The notes: generated from the letters alone by a model not told the origin. Positions 54,556 through 64,000 are shown, counted from the stretch's first letter. The stretch: 64,000 nt of DNA from Branchiostoma floridae (GCF_000003815.2 NC_049986.1:11019942-11083941); one strand, 5' to 3'. Program-made: numbers and translations.

Positions 54556-55154
54556 TAACCCTAACCCTAACCCTAACCCTAACCCTAAAATAGCCCTAAC
54601 CCTAACCTATCTTCAAGGCCGCCAAACTTGGTATGATTTGGAGGGTATGTTGGTGGGTACTTGTAAACTGCAAACCGTTTTGAAATTGCGTGCTTAGTTG
54701 TCGAGATCTGAGCCCTAACCCTAACCGCAACCCTAACCCTAACCCTAAAATAGCCCTAACCCTAACCTATCTTCAAGGCCGCCAAACTTGGTATGATTTG
54801 GAGGGTATGTTGGTGGGTACTTGTAAACTGCAAACCGTTTTGAAATTGCGTGCTTAGTTGTCGAGATCTGAGCCCTAACCCTAACCGCAACCCTAACCCT
54901 AACCCTAAAATAGCCCTAACCCTAACCTATCTTCAAGGCCGCCAAACTTGGTATGATTTGGAGGGTATGTTGGTGGGTACTTGTAAACTGCAAACCGTTT
55001 TGAAATTGCGTGCTTAGTTGTCGAGATCTGAGCCCTAACCCTAACCGCAACCCTAACCCTAACCCTAAAATAGCCCTAACCCTAACCTATCTTCAAGGCC
55101 GCCAAACTTGGTATGATTTGGAGGGTATGTTGGTGGGTACTTGTAAACTGCAAA
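54553..55154 (+). repeat. 160-base telomere-linked satellite, three identical units
   Basis: Period 160: TAGCCCTAACCCTAACCTAT starts at 54591, 54751, 54911 and 55071. Units 1-3 look identical by eye. Each has CCCTAA repeats, then TTCAAGGCCGCCAAACTTGG, GGAGGGTATGTTGGTGGG, AACCGTTTTGAAATTGC and GTTGTCGAGATCTGAGCCC. The non-telomeric part is the reverse complement of the ~180-base unit at 48690-49060. The last copy stops after CTGCAAAC, next to unrelated sequence. Confidence 0.9.
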
Positions 55155-55537
55155 CAAAAAAATTCCACGTGATAACTTTTTTGCAATCTTCGATGACGTC
55201 ATTTCTTCGAAATCGCATGAAAAACCCCGCTATTTGGGTCATCAGGCGAAAAAACCGCATCACCGTTGCAGCGGACTAATACAAAAATGGCTTCGTTGGC
55301 GACCAACTACTCCTCGCAGAAACATAATACAACCCACGGGCTTTTTAGGAAACATGACAAATCTGCTCAGCTGTAACGATCACCAAGCAAAAGGGAGCAA
55401 AAGTTAGGGAGACAACAGCGCACTTCCCGCCTTCCGCCAAGATAAACGACCGATCCCTTAAAAACTTTCATGCGCGACAAATATATGTGTGCACATCAAT
55501 ACCTTATCATTTCCCTTCTGTCCGCCGAACAAAAAGT
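55155..55537. other. Upstream region of the zinc-finger ORF
   Basis: It shares GGGTCATCAGGCGA and a GCGGACTAATA-like block with 49740-49790. It contains no other gene and no clear TATA box. Confidence 0.5.
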
Positions 55538-56167
55538 ATGCCTCACGTCTGCGAAATTTGTGATCGGGAATTTGATCGTGCGTTCAACCTCGAGCGTCAT
55601 CTGGAAAGAAAACACCGAGACGAGTCAGGTGGTGCCTCGGGAGAAGTCGTCGTTGATGCCGAGACGGGCTCTTACCGGGAGCGCGATGTTTTCGACGACT
55701 CCGACGTGTCGTCTGAACACGATACGGACACGGTTGGTTCCGAAGATTCGATGGTGTCACAAGATGAAGAAAGCGTCTCAGACGCCGAATCTGTGATGGG
55801 TTCCGAGCAGGGAGACTCCACAGAAGAAACCGACAGCGACCAAAGTGGTTCCGAGAGTGATACAGGGACAGATGTGTCCTCAGGGACGGTTTCATCTGAT
55901 GAAAGTGAACGCACTGGCTACGACAGCGGCTACCACAGCGGTGACGAGGAGGAGTGGACACTCTATCGAGACTTGACCATCGCACTACCTCACCAGCCAG
56001 GCGATGTTCCTCAAAGTGTCATCAAACAGACGAAGCGCGCTGGCAAAAAGTTTTATCTAATAGAGTTCGCTGCGTTGCCTCGTTACAGTAATGAGATTGT
56101 ACACAGCAAGAACTGGGTCTCAGAACAGACATTGATGAAAAAATATGGTTACCTCGTCCTGAAGTAA
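55538..56167 (+). CDS. Small C2H2 zinc-finger protein with acidic middle
   Basis: From ATG 55538 the frame encodes 209 residues; the frame continues upstream but without a better ATG. Residues 4-26 form one C2H2 finger (CEICDREFDRAFNLERHLERK H), spacing C-X2-C-X12-H-X4-H. Residues ~30-145 are strongly acidic and Ser-rich (Asp/Glu/Ser blocks with TEETDSDQSGSESDTGTD), perhaps disordered or an activation region. The last ~60 residues (KRAGKKFYLIEFAAL, NWVSEQTLMKKYGYLVLK) look folded. I do not recognise the C-terminus; it faintly recalls a chromodomain-like fold (YLIEF...W..E). The surroundings are repeats, so it may be a transposon-derived protein rather than a host gene. Confidence 0.55.
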   Translation: MPHVCEICDREFDRAFNLERHLERKHRDESGGASGEVVVDAETGSYRERDVFDDSDVSSEHDTDTVGSEDSMVSQDEESVSDAESVMGSEQGDSTEETDSDQSGSESDTGTDVSSGTVSSDESERTGYDSGYHSGDEEEWTLYRDLTIALPHQPGDVPQSVIKQTKRAGKKFYLIEFAALPRYSNEIVHSKNWVSEQTLMKKYGYLVLK

Positions 56168-56439
56168 TGTGAGGTCGCCATATCGCTTGCAGTACAACTT
56201 TTCTTTCCTAATGTGATACCATGTTTGACATATAGGACGAGATGCACGTTGATTATGAATTCCATGATACATTTTTGATCGACGTCAAATGATAGTAAAG
56301 TGTTACCAAACAGCATTACCGTACACTAGTGTCTTTTGTGTTGTTGTATTGATAAATGCTTACCTTATAGACACGTACATGGCAAATACGTATGCGTTAC
56401 TTACCCAAATATCCTTACTCAGTTATTTACTCCGAAGCA

Positions 56440-57360
56440 GTTTATTTACTCCGGAGCAACACGTATAGTTACTCCAAAGCAATGATTTACTGCATGTACA
56501 TATAGATGGCATATGTTCGTACGTACATGACAAATATACTAACTTATTACAACAAATATACTTACTCATTTACTCCGGAGCATACTCCGGAGCAGTTTTA
56601 TTTTACTCCGGAGCAGTGATTTTACTCCGGAGCAACACGTATAGTTACTCCAAAGCAATGTTTCACTGCATGTACATATAGATGGTATATATTCGTACGT
56701 ACATGACAAATATACATACTTACAACAAATATACTTACTCATTTTTTTTTTACTCCGGAGCAGTTTTCTTTTACTCCGGAGCAGTTTTCTTTTACTCCGG
56801 AGCAGTTTATTTTACTCCGGAGCAGTTTTCTTTTACTCCGGAGCAGTTTATTTTACTCCGGAGCAACACGTATAGTTACTCCAAAGCAATGTTTCACTGC
56901 ATGTACATATAGATGGTATATGTTCGTACGTACATGACAAATATACATACTTACAACAAATATACTTACTCACTTACTCCGAAGCATACTCCGGAGCAGT
57001 TTATTTTACTCCGGAGCAGTATTTTTACTCCGGAGCAGTGTTTTTACTCCGGAGCAACACATATAGTTACTCCAAAGCAATGTTTCACTGCATGTACATA
57101 TAGATGGCATATGTCCGTACGTACATGACAAATATGCTTACCTGTAACAAATATACTTACTCATTTACTCCGGAGCATACTCCGGAGCAGTATTTTTACT
57201 CCGGAGCAGTTTATTTTACTCCGGAGCAACACATATAGTTACTCCAAAGCAATGTTTCACTGCATGTACATATAGATGGTATATGTTCGTAGGTACATGA
57301 CAAATATACTTACTTACAACAGATATACTTACTCACTTACTCCGGAGCATACTCCGGAGT
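56440..57360 (+). repeat. Array of CTCCGGAG palindromes in a higher-order repeat
   Basis: About 20 copies of the perfect palindrome CTCCGGAG, mostly as TTTACTCCGGAGCAGT, are grouped into five blocks. Each block is joined by TAGTTACTCCAAAGCAATG, GCATGTACATATAGATGG and GTACATGACAAATATAC, with block lengths of ~170-230 bases depending on how many palindromes it has. The end of the array abuts the RRM2 fragment. Confidence 0.9.
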
Positions 57361-57371
57361 AAAATATCCGC

Positions 57372-57978
57372 ATGAGAGAGCATCTGTTCAGTGCCATTGA
57401 GACCATACCTTGTGTAAAGAAGAAGGCTGACTGGGCCCTTAGATGGAGTGGAGACGAGAAAAGCACTTTTGGGGATCGTGTGGTTGCGTTTGCCGCTGTG
57501 GAAGGGATATTTTTCTCCGGGGCCTTCGCAGCAATTTTCTGGTTGAGGAAAAGAGGACTCATGCCGGGGCTGACTTTCTCTAATGAGCTGATCAGTAGAG
57601 ACGAGGGTCTGCACGCCGACTTTGCCTGTCTGATGGTCAGCTACCTGATCAATAAGCCTAAGTCAAGAGCGCATTCACCAGATTATCGACAATGCTGTTA
57701 AGATTGAGCAAGAGTTCCTGACGGAAGCTCTTCCTATGAAGCTGATTGGGATGAATCAAGACCTGATGACACAGTACATCGAGTTTGTCGCAGATAGGCT
57801 GCTGGGCGAACTCATGTGCAGTAAGCTTTACAACAGCGAGAACCCCTTTGACTTCATGGAGAACATTTCTCTGGAGGGAAAGACCAACTTCTTTGAGAAA
57901 AAGGTGGGAGAGTACCAGAAGATGGGGGTTATGTCCTCCTCTGAACAGCAAAAGTTCACGCTGGATGCTGACTTTTGA
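57372..57978 (+). pseudogene. 5'-truncated, frameshifted RRM2 copy
   Basis: Continuous homology to the C-terminal half of the ribonucleotide reductase small subunit. Frame 1 (57372-~57660) includes [32 protein letters not shown] and [16 protein letters not shown] one-base shift near 57660-57668 then leads into frame 2 (to TGA 57976-57978) with [34 protein letters not shown] and the characteristic DADF C-terminus. Residues matching the iron ligands Glu233, Glu267 and His270 (mouse numbering) are visible, but the N-terminal part with Asp139, Glu170, His173 and the radical Tyr177 is absent. No introns interrupt ~200 codons, and AATAAA lies at ~57987, so a retrocopy is likely. It cannot make an active enzyme as it stands. 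Confidence 0.8.
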
Positions 57979-58222
57979 AAGTACAGAATAAAAGAACGGA
58001 AAAAATCAAACGGTCATTGTCATCTTTATCTTATACGATAGAGACTTAGAACCAGGCCAAATAAGGGCATGTCTTTCACAAATGGGGAGGGGGAGGTTCC
58101 TTTGGGGTGTGGGGGGGGTGTATCAAAAGGGCACATAATATCTGACCTCTGACCTGCACCGCCTGAATAAATCATATCTGACCCCTGACCTGCACCACCT
58201 TGCACCGCCTGAATAATAGGAC
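57979..58222. other. Spacer with TCTGACC duplication
   Basis: TATCTGACC(T/C)CTGACCTGCACC is duplicated in tandem (58138-58205). No gene. Confidence 0.5.
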
Positions 58223-58336
58223 TCAGCGTGCTGACTATATACTACTGAGGCCTTTCTACAAGAAATCTATGAATTCCTGACTACTGAAAAGGGTTTTGAG
58301 ACTGTACGACCAAAAGAAAGAACGACCAGTGAGTAC

Positions 58337-60827
58337 ATGCATCGCAAACCCAAGGCAGTTCAAGCTACAAAGAGATTGAAAAACTCCCTTAGGAAAACAG
58401 GACTTAGTAAACAAGCTACGAATAAAGACAGGTTGGAATTCTTCAAATCAATTAGACTACATAACTATGTCAAGACCACCTGCCAACGCCTTCAACAGGC
58501 CAAACAGATAACCTATCATGAGAAATTGTACAAGAAAAACATCTTTGAATATGCAAAGAAAGCCTCAAGTGGAGAATTCGGTAAGAAACAGTCAATGCCC
58601 ACGTTTCAAAAATCACGCCTCGATAAGTATCTAAAAGAAACATATTCACTGAATGCTCCAGCAGTTGATGAAAAATCACTTAGCTGGTTACCAGCTGGCC
58701 CAACCGCTGACTCCGTGTCACACCCATTCAACAATGATCCAATCAGGCCGCGAGATATCAAACACCTGCTGTCAAAGAAGAAATCCAAGTCGTCACCTGG
58801 ACCGGACGGAATAGGCTATGATGTTTTCAAATGCCTCCCCTCAACACACCACTTTCTCGCAACCCTATTCAATAAGATCATCAGCCAAGAGCAACCATGC
58901 AAGTCGTGGCAGTTTGCAAATACCATCAGCATTCACAAGTCAGGATCTACAGATGATCCAGCAAACTTCAGATTGATCTCGCTGATCAGTACCACTGCCA
59001 AACTCTATCACTCCATTCTTGGTAGCCGCATGATTGAGTTCTTCGTCAAGAATGGTTTCATTGACAGTGAAATTCAAAAGGGATTCCTGGAGGGAGTATC
59101 GGGCTGTGTGGATCACTCATTAGTACTTAATGAGATCATCCGAAATGCCAGATCCTCATCAAAGACAGTCCATGTAGCCTGGCTGGACCTGCAAAACGCC
59201 TTTGGCTCTGTTTCTCATGATCTGATTCACTTAGCACTTCAGAGGTACCATGTACCACAGCACGTATGCAACTACATAAAGGCATTCTACTCTAATCTAA
59301 CTGCCCAAGTCAGATGTACTGATTTCTCTTCGGACCCCTTCCAACTGAGAGTTGGTACATTCCAGGGGGATACGCTGTCCGTAGCGATCTTCCTGCCAGT
59401 CATAAACCTTCCCTTAGAGTACCTACGCACTGAAGAATCACACGGCTACACTCTGGGAAGTAAAACACATCTGTCCTTCGCATTCGCTGATGACCTCGCA
59501 CTTACCGTCTGTAGATCAAGATCCATGCAGCGAATTGTCAACACACTTGACCGCAACCTCCGAAGTATCCACTTGACACTAAAGCCGAAGAAATGTAAAA
59601 CTCTCAGCATATGTAGTGGATGTACAAAGGATGTCTCCTTCTCAATTGGGAACCACCCTATGGACAACATAATTTCAACTCCTTTCAAGTTCTTGGGTGG
59701 ATACATCTCTGCAAGCGGTTCTTCAGGACCAGTCTCTGACATCTTGAAGGAGACAATCATTGGATCAGACACACAACGAGGAATCATCATGAACGTGGAC
59801 GCCTCTCCTGTCCGTGGAGAATACAAGTGCGAGATTTACAGGGTGTACGTCCAGGGTGCCATTAGGTACCTCCTGACTGTTCATGATGTGACAAGAACCC
59901 ATCTGCGGGAACTTAGCCATTGCGTCACACAATACCTTAAGAGATGGACCAATATGAAGAAGTCATCTGACCCGGGTATACTCTACCATAGCCATGGGCT
60001 AGGACTCACATCTGTTGAACAAATCTATATGCATTAACACGCCAATGTAATTGCTACAGTCCTGACGGCTGGTGACGCCAGTGTTAAGAATGCCCTGGAG
60101 GCTAAAGTAGAAAGAGAATCGTCCCTCTCGCGCAAGTCAACGGGTACGTTGGAATGCCACACAATCGTTGAACAAAGCTTAGCAATATTGTCCAACGAGG
60201 AATCCCAAGACAACCATGAAACCCCAGCTCAAACCAAGAAGAAGCTGTGCCAAACAGTCAAAGCCAGGATGCAAAAGGAATATGATTGTAAAGTGGAGGA
60301 ACATTGTAGCACCCTTATGGTTCAAGGTAGATGGACAGAACTACTGGAGGCTGAAAGATCTGACACAAGCTGGAGAAGTTCCCTGTCCAATGCCCCGCGA
60401 GGTGTCTTTGAGTTCGCGTTGAACGGGATGGCGAACTGGCTCCCCACACGGGACAACTTAGTCCGGTGGGGGAAGCTTCTGTCTACAAAGTGTCCGTTGT
60501 GTAAAGGACACCAGTCCCTTCGGCATGTCCTGAATGCCTGCCCTGTGGCACTGACGGACAGGTACACTTGGCGCCACAATAGTGAACTGAAGGAGCTGGT
60601 AACCACCCTGCAGCGCTGGCATTCTACACTGGAGACGTCAGCAGTTACAATACGATGTGACCTCAGCCCTGATGTCATAGAGGGCGGGACACACACAACA
60701 GTACCCCCAGACATCCTGCCTACATCTCTCGTACCGGACATTACCGTTCAAAACACAGCCGAACAGAAGCTAACCCTTATCGAACTGACTGTTCTATGTG
60801 AGCAAAATGCCCATGCTGCTGAAGATA
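58337..60827 (+). pseudogene. LINE ORF: reverse transcriptase and endonuclease, one premature stop
   Basis: In one frame from ATG 58337: SSPGPDGIGYDVF (residues ~151-163); an ANTISIHKSG and FRLISLISTTAKLYHSIL region; QKGFLEGVSGCVDHSLVL; the palm motif LDLQNAFGSVSHDLI; GTFQGDTLS; and the catalytic FADD near residue 383. A single in-frame TAA at 60035-60037 interrupts the frame; the same frame then continues through the CCHC motif CPLCKGHQSLRHVLNAC (at ~60489) and an endonuclease region with RYTWRHNSEL, LVPDITVQN and LIELTVLCEQN (Pro-Asp ... Glu pattern of a restriction-like endonuclease) before the gap. Apart from this one stop, the visible frame appears intact. Confidence 0.8.
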
Positions 60828-61100
60828 NNNNNNNNNNNNNNNNNNNNNNNNNNNNNNNNNNNNNNNNNNNNNNNNNNNNNNNNNNNNNNNNNNNNNNNNN
60901 NNNNNNNNNNNNNNNNNNNNNNNNNNNNNNNNNNNNNNNNNNNNNNNNNNNNNNNNNNNNNNNNNNNNNNNNNNNNNNNNNNNNNNNNNNNNNNNNNNNN
61001 NNNNNNNNNNNNNNNNNNNNNNNNNNNNNNNNNNNNNNNNNNNNNNNNNNNNNNNNNNNNNNNNNNNNNNNNNNNNNNNNNNNNNNNNNNNNNNNNNNNN
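60828..61100. other. Assembly gap (273 N) inside the LINE
   Basis: Covers the end of the endonuclease domain. Confidence 1.
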
Positions 61101-61533
61101 GATGATATCTTACTGTAAACACCCGATCACTTGTGCAAAGTATGTGTAGTTCATAATGACAATGTCACATCTGTGCAATAGTTAAGAAGCGACGTATAGA
61201 ATTGAAATATTGAAAGGCTGATGTATAGCACCACTTTTTTTGTAACCTTGCGCCCTGCAGATCATTGTGTATCTGAATAAGGGGTCGTCCGAGGTGTATT
61301 TTTAAACCTTCATCTTGTACTCGTGATTTTAGACGTGTCCTTTTAAAAGTGTTTTCTTGTGAGAAATAAAGATGATGTTGAACACCTATCCAAACGTAGG
61401 GCATAACTTGAATACGTCCGTTCATTCCAAGATTCACGGGACCGCGTGGCCAAAGCTGCCTAGGCAGATCCGTGTAATGAGTTGTATCATTGGCAAATAA
61501 ATAAAAATAAATAAAAATAAAAATAAATAAAAG

Positions 61534-61668
61534 ATTCAAAGATTCCAATGTCTAATCTTCCGAACAATGTCTAATCAACTATTGCTTGTGTAAAATAATG
61601 TCGGAAAGTCATGTTACAAGCTCTGATTTGCTGGCTGACATCTCGGTGTGTCAATAGCCACAGCGGAA
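61534..61668 (+). repeat. ~135-base repeat, copy 1 (partner at 61927-62125)
   Basis: ATTCAAAGATTCCAATGTC, AATCTTCCGAACAATGTC, GTCATGTTACAAGCTCTGAT and CTCGGTGTGTCAATAGCC occur in the same order at 61927-62125, where the copy is longer. The first copy begins right after the LINE tail, so it may be a duplicated flank. Confidence 0.8.
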
Positions 61669-61815
61669 AAAAACGTTACCATGAACTCTTGAAAATGCAG
61701 AACAAAAAGAGTTTTGGTGGTTCTGGTCAGGCGCAAGACGAAAATATTCTTATATCAAAAGGATGTTTAAAAAAGGAAAAAGGACAATTAAAAAAAGATC
61801 TCCAGCGAGGTGCTT

Positions 61816-61868
61816 AAATGGTTTTGAAGGTCAGCGCTCTAACCACTACGCTACGTCCAACACAGACG
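61816..61868 (-). repeat. tRNA-like 5' half (SINE fragment)
   Basis: On the minus strand it reads GTAGCGTAGTGGTTAGAGCG and CTGACCTTCAAAACCA, an A-box and anticodon-arm-like segment with no B-box half. Too short for a functional tRNA; probably a truncated SINE. Confidence 0.4.
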
Positions 61869-61926
61869 AAGGAGGCCTGTATTAACAGGTATCAATATGT
61901 AGGGCATACCTTGAACGTCAGTTCAT

Positions 61927-62125
61927 TCAAAGATTCCAATGTCTAATCTTCCGAACAATGTCTAGTCTTCTGTTGCTTGTGTCAAAAGTTTGTAATGAGA
62001 CGAGAGTCTGGCAATATAATGTCGGGAAAGTCATGTTACAAGCTCTGATTGGCTGGCTGGCATCTCGGTGTGTCAATAGCCTGTTTAGGCTATCGACACA
62101 CTCAGTGTGGCAATAGCCACTGCGA
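61927..62125 (+). repeat. ~135-base repeat, copy 2
   Basis: Longer, diverged copy of 61534-61668. It includes a short hairpin GGCTATCGACACA/TGTGTCAATAGCC around 62066-62100. Confidence 0.75.
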
Positions 62126-62480
62126 ATGTATATTTTGGCTCCTATGCCCTTGTATAGAAACCAAATGGCCTGAAATTTGGTACATAGGTGCATTGGACAT
62201 ATGCTCACAGGACCCGTGGACACATTCTCCATAGATTGCTTCAAAAATTAGTTATTTGGGGGTTTTCTGCCATTTTTGACTAAAAATGTATATTTTTGGC
62301 TCCTATGCCCTTGTATTGAAAACAAATGACCTAAAAATTGGTACAGAGGTGCATTGGACATACATGTATCGTTATGACCACAGGATCCTATCAACACTTC
62401 TTTCATAGATCACTTAAAAAATGATTTATTTTGTCACTTTTTGCTATTTTTAACCATTAAAAATGTATATTTTTGGCTCC
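62125..62480 (+). repeat. Degenerate tandem repeat with TTTTTGGCTCCTATGCCC
   Basis: ATGTATATTTT(T)GGCTCCTATGCC begins near 62128, 62287 and 62464 (spacing ~160-177). Units include ATTTGGTACA(T/G)AGGTGCATTGG. Related to 51290-51630. Confidence 0.8.
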
Positions 62481-62576
62481 TTTGATTTTATTTTATTAAG
62501 ATAAGAAATACAGCCAGGGCTGCCCGACTAGCCGGAGGCTATTATCAAGGGCTAGCCCTGGTAACAATACAATTAA

Positions 62577-62745
62577 GGGTTAATGACCCGCCCCGAGGTG
62601 TATATGGTGTCATAACGCCTGGTCCTTTGCTATAACCACCGAATAAAATTGACGGTTTTATGAGGTTATGACACCATGTACATGGTTTTATGGTGTTATG
62701 ACACCATGTACACCTAGGAACAGGCGGGTCATTAACGTTATCATC
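62577..62745. mobile_element. MITE with TTAATGACCCGCC termini
   Basis: TTAATGACCCGCCCCGAGGT and GTGTATATGGTGTCATAAC at the left are mirrored by GTTATGACACCATGTACACC and GGCGGGTCATTAACG at the right. A related, truncated element starts at 63879. Confidence 0.75.
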
Positions 62746-62759
62746 ATATAGCGTCCCCA

Positions 62760-63230
62760 AACTTTCAAACTCCGGTATGACACATAGATCTCTTGGTACT
62801 ATACGTGTGAATTCCTTTATCGAATTTCTGAAAATTCACATTTGTTCTTTGGTACATGCATATGTAAGGAGATTACACACTACATTTTGAAACCAAAAAA
62901 TTTCCACAGAAAATATTCGAAACATTGCAGGCTTTTTAGCACAACAAAACTCATTATCAATGTTAGAAGGAGCCATCCCCCTTGCAGTCTGTACTTATTC
63001 CCTCTGCTCTGGTATTTGTTTCGCTCCTTTTTATTGGTTAATGCCTGCATCTACCTTACTTTCTTGTGTGTATCGCTACTTTTGATTGGTCAAAATTTGC
63101 ATCGACACTGGTGCCGGTGTCGATTCATTCTTACCAATCAGAGGAGCGATACCCACCTGCCTGGCCTGAATCTTTGTGTTACGGCGTCATAACCAACGTG
63201 GAACGGGGACTTCTGATTGGTCCCCGGCGC
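62760..63230. other. Gene-free sequence
   Basis: A T-rich stretch with several CCAATCA/TGATTGG boxes (63037-63050, 63085-63095, 63134-63143, 63212-63222). No gene or clear repeat unit. Confidence 0.5.
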
Positions 63231-63266
63231 CTGGCTATATGATAATATACATTATCATATAGCCAG
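63231..63266. repeat. Perfect hairpin, 16-base arms
   Basis: CTGGCTATATGATAAT, four-base loop ATAC, then its exact reverse complement. The arm sequence GGCTATATGATAAT is the same as the outer terminus of the element at 63879 and near the right end of 62577-62745. Confidence 0.9.
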
Positions 63267-63322
63267 ATGGAGTTGGCCAATCAGAGGCCCCCATTTCCCA
63301 TGGGTTATCAGGCAGTAACCTC

Positions 63323-63358
63323 AAAAGTGGTCGGTTATTCTAATAACCGACCACTTTT
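63323..63358. repeat. Perfect hairpin, 17-base arms
   Basis: AAAAGTGGTCGGTTATT, two-base spacer CT, and exact reverse complement, followed by a T. Probably the tip of a MITE. A T-run after a GC-moderate stem resembles an RNA terminator, but this is a eukaryotic context. Confidence 0.85.
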
Positions 63359-63409
63359 TGGACCGCACCATTATACAGGGGACAGTCATGAATTTTTTTT
63401 GTACTGTTG

Positions 63410-63650
63410 TTTGTGTGTAAACCATGCATAACTGTCAAAAATATTATGATTGATTGGTTACGTTAATTAGGGCTCCACATGGGGAATATAGGGATACTTG
63501 AAAAGGAATTATGCTGATTTTACACATTTTCATTATGGCTTTCTAACGTGATTAAGCCGGTACCTTCCTAAATCACTTCATATATACGTACTTTGTCGTG
63601 CCCAAGTGAAAAGGCTCTGCATGGGGGGTACCAGGACTCCACTTAATACA
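63410..63650 (+). repeat. Diverged third copy of the outer inverted arm
   Basis: GATTGATTGGTTACGTTAAT, GGGCTCCACATGGGG, ATAGGGATACTTGAAAA and AAGGCTCTGCATGGGGGGTA follow the same order as 3905-4110 in the left arm of the 1-8965 structure. Clearly related but considerably diverged; only the arm is present, no core. Confidence 0.75.
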
Positions 63651-63878
63651 TGTAGTTTGTATTGCAAATAAGCCACATGTTGATGCTGATATGCTATCTC
63701 ACAAACAGATGATTAGTTAAAATTATTAGTTAAATGATGATGATGAAATAGTTTAATGTTTGTATTATATATAGACACTATTGTACAATATATATATTGC
63801 AAATGTATTTTTATGTAATGTATTAAAGTGTTTATTTGTTATAAAGGAATTTGTGTGAAATAACTGTCAGTTGGATAG

Positions 63879-64000
63879 GCTATATGATAATAACGTTAAT
63901 GCCCCGCCTTATCCTCGGTGTATATGGTGAGATAATACCCTGGTCAGGTGCGATAACCACCTCAATAAACCGTTTGTCGCGGAATCTTGGAGTCCTAATG
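63879..64000. mobile_element. Truncated TTAATGCCCCGCC element at the window edge
   Basis: GGCTATATGATAATAACGTT, AATGCCCCGCC and CGGTGTATATGGTGAGATAA match the left terminus of the family at 62577-62745. It runs off the window. Confidence 0.6.

Larger units (their letters stand above)
58223..61531 (+). mobile_element. Hero/R2-like LINE (non-LTR retrotransposon)
   Basis: One long frame (58223-~60827) encodes reverse transcriptase followed by a CCHC motif and a restriction-like endonuclease, the order of R2/NeSL/Hero LINEs. It continues through a gap (60828-61100) into a 3' region ending in (AAATA)n-type repeats at 61495-61531. The 5' end is not clear, since stops close the frame above 58220. 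Hero elements are known from lancelets, which fits the host. Confidence 0.8.

Noticed and set aside
54203-54697. 164-residue frame and its minus-strand partners
   Set aside because: They run through the 96-base tandem repeat (a multiple of three) and telomeric repeats; both strands are open for that reason.
55487-55537. Upstream extension of the zinc-finger ORF to 55487
   Set aside because: The codon is GTG, not ATG; the ATG at 55538 lies just before the zinc finger.
63323-63358. Rho-independent-type terminator
   Set aside because: The stem and T-run look alike, but the genome is eukaryotic and no transcription unit ends here; it is better read as a palindromic repeat.

Overview
The window is a stretch of draft animal genome, almost certainly a chordate and most like amphioxus (Branchiostoma). 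The evidence is genes split by GT-AG introns (DHRS1, DPM2, an SLC7 transporter, a trypsin-like protease), one apparently single-exon transporter, TTAGGG-type telomeric repeats, a LINE of the R2/Hero type, tRNA-derived SINEs, and a very high load of short inverted-repeat transposons (MITEs), which are well known from amphioxus. Seven runs of N and at least one duplicated low-quality read show that the assembly is imperfect. The species assignment is an inference; no search was run.

Layout. 1-8965 is one large nested inverted-repeat structure: long outer arms, a foldback-type transposon (124-3716) inserted in the left arm, a TTAA-flanked MITE (7898-8427) in the right arm, and further elements in the middle. 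8966-18240 has no recognisable gene. It holds MITEs, a tRNA-derived SINE and an assembly artefact (14650-15262 is a corrupted second copy of 15363-15920). 18591-19613 (minus) is an apparently intact single-exon SLC35G/EamA-type transporter. 22215-28900 (plus) is a nine-exon dehydrogenase that matches DHRS1 from end to end. 30461-32142 (minus) is DPM2, tail-to-tail with DHRS1 and with its start codon lost in a gap. 32775-38374 (minus) is a Ty3/Gypsy-type LTR retrotransposon with gag and pol, broken by a frameshift and a 924-base gap. 40102-41791 (plus) is the catalytic part of a trypsin-like serine protease. 42937-48297 (plus) is an SLC7 light-chain amino-acid transporter whose last exons are missing next to a gap and telomeric repeats.

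From 48589 to 64000 the window becomes a mosaic of satellite and transposon sequence: interstitial telomeric repeats, a telomere-linked satellite present in two opposite orientations, two adjacent copies of an inverted-terminal-repeat element, a small C2H2 zinc-finger/acidic ORF, an array of about 20 CTCCGGAG palindromes, a 5'-truncated ribonucleotide-reductase (RRM2) copy, a nearly complete Hero-like LINE with one premature stop, and further MITEs.

The host genes do not form an operon or pathway. DHRS1 (a short-chain dehydrogenase) and DPM2 (a subunit of dolichol-phosphate-mannose synthase) are simply convergent neighbours. What ties the window together is mobile DNA: the same MITE families recur inside DHRS1, DPM2 and SLC7 introns and in the intergenic regions. 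I found no clear new gene system. The best candidates for novelty are the nested foldback structure, the flipped telomeric satellite, the zinc-finger ORF with its repeat context, and the serine protease with an altered GDSGG motif.
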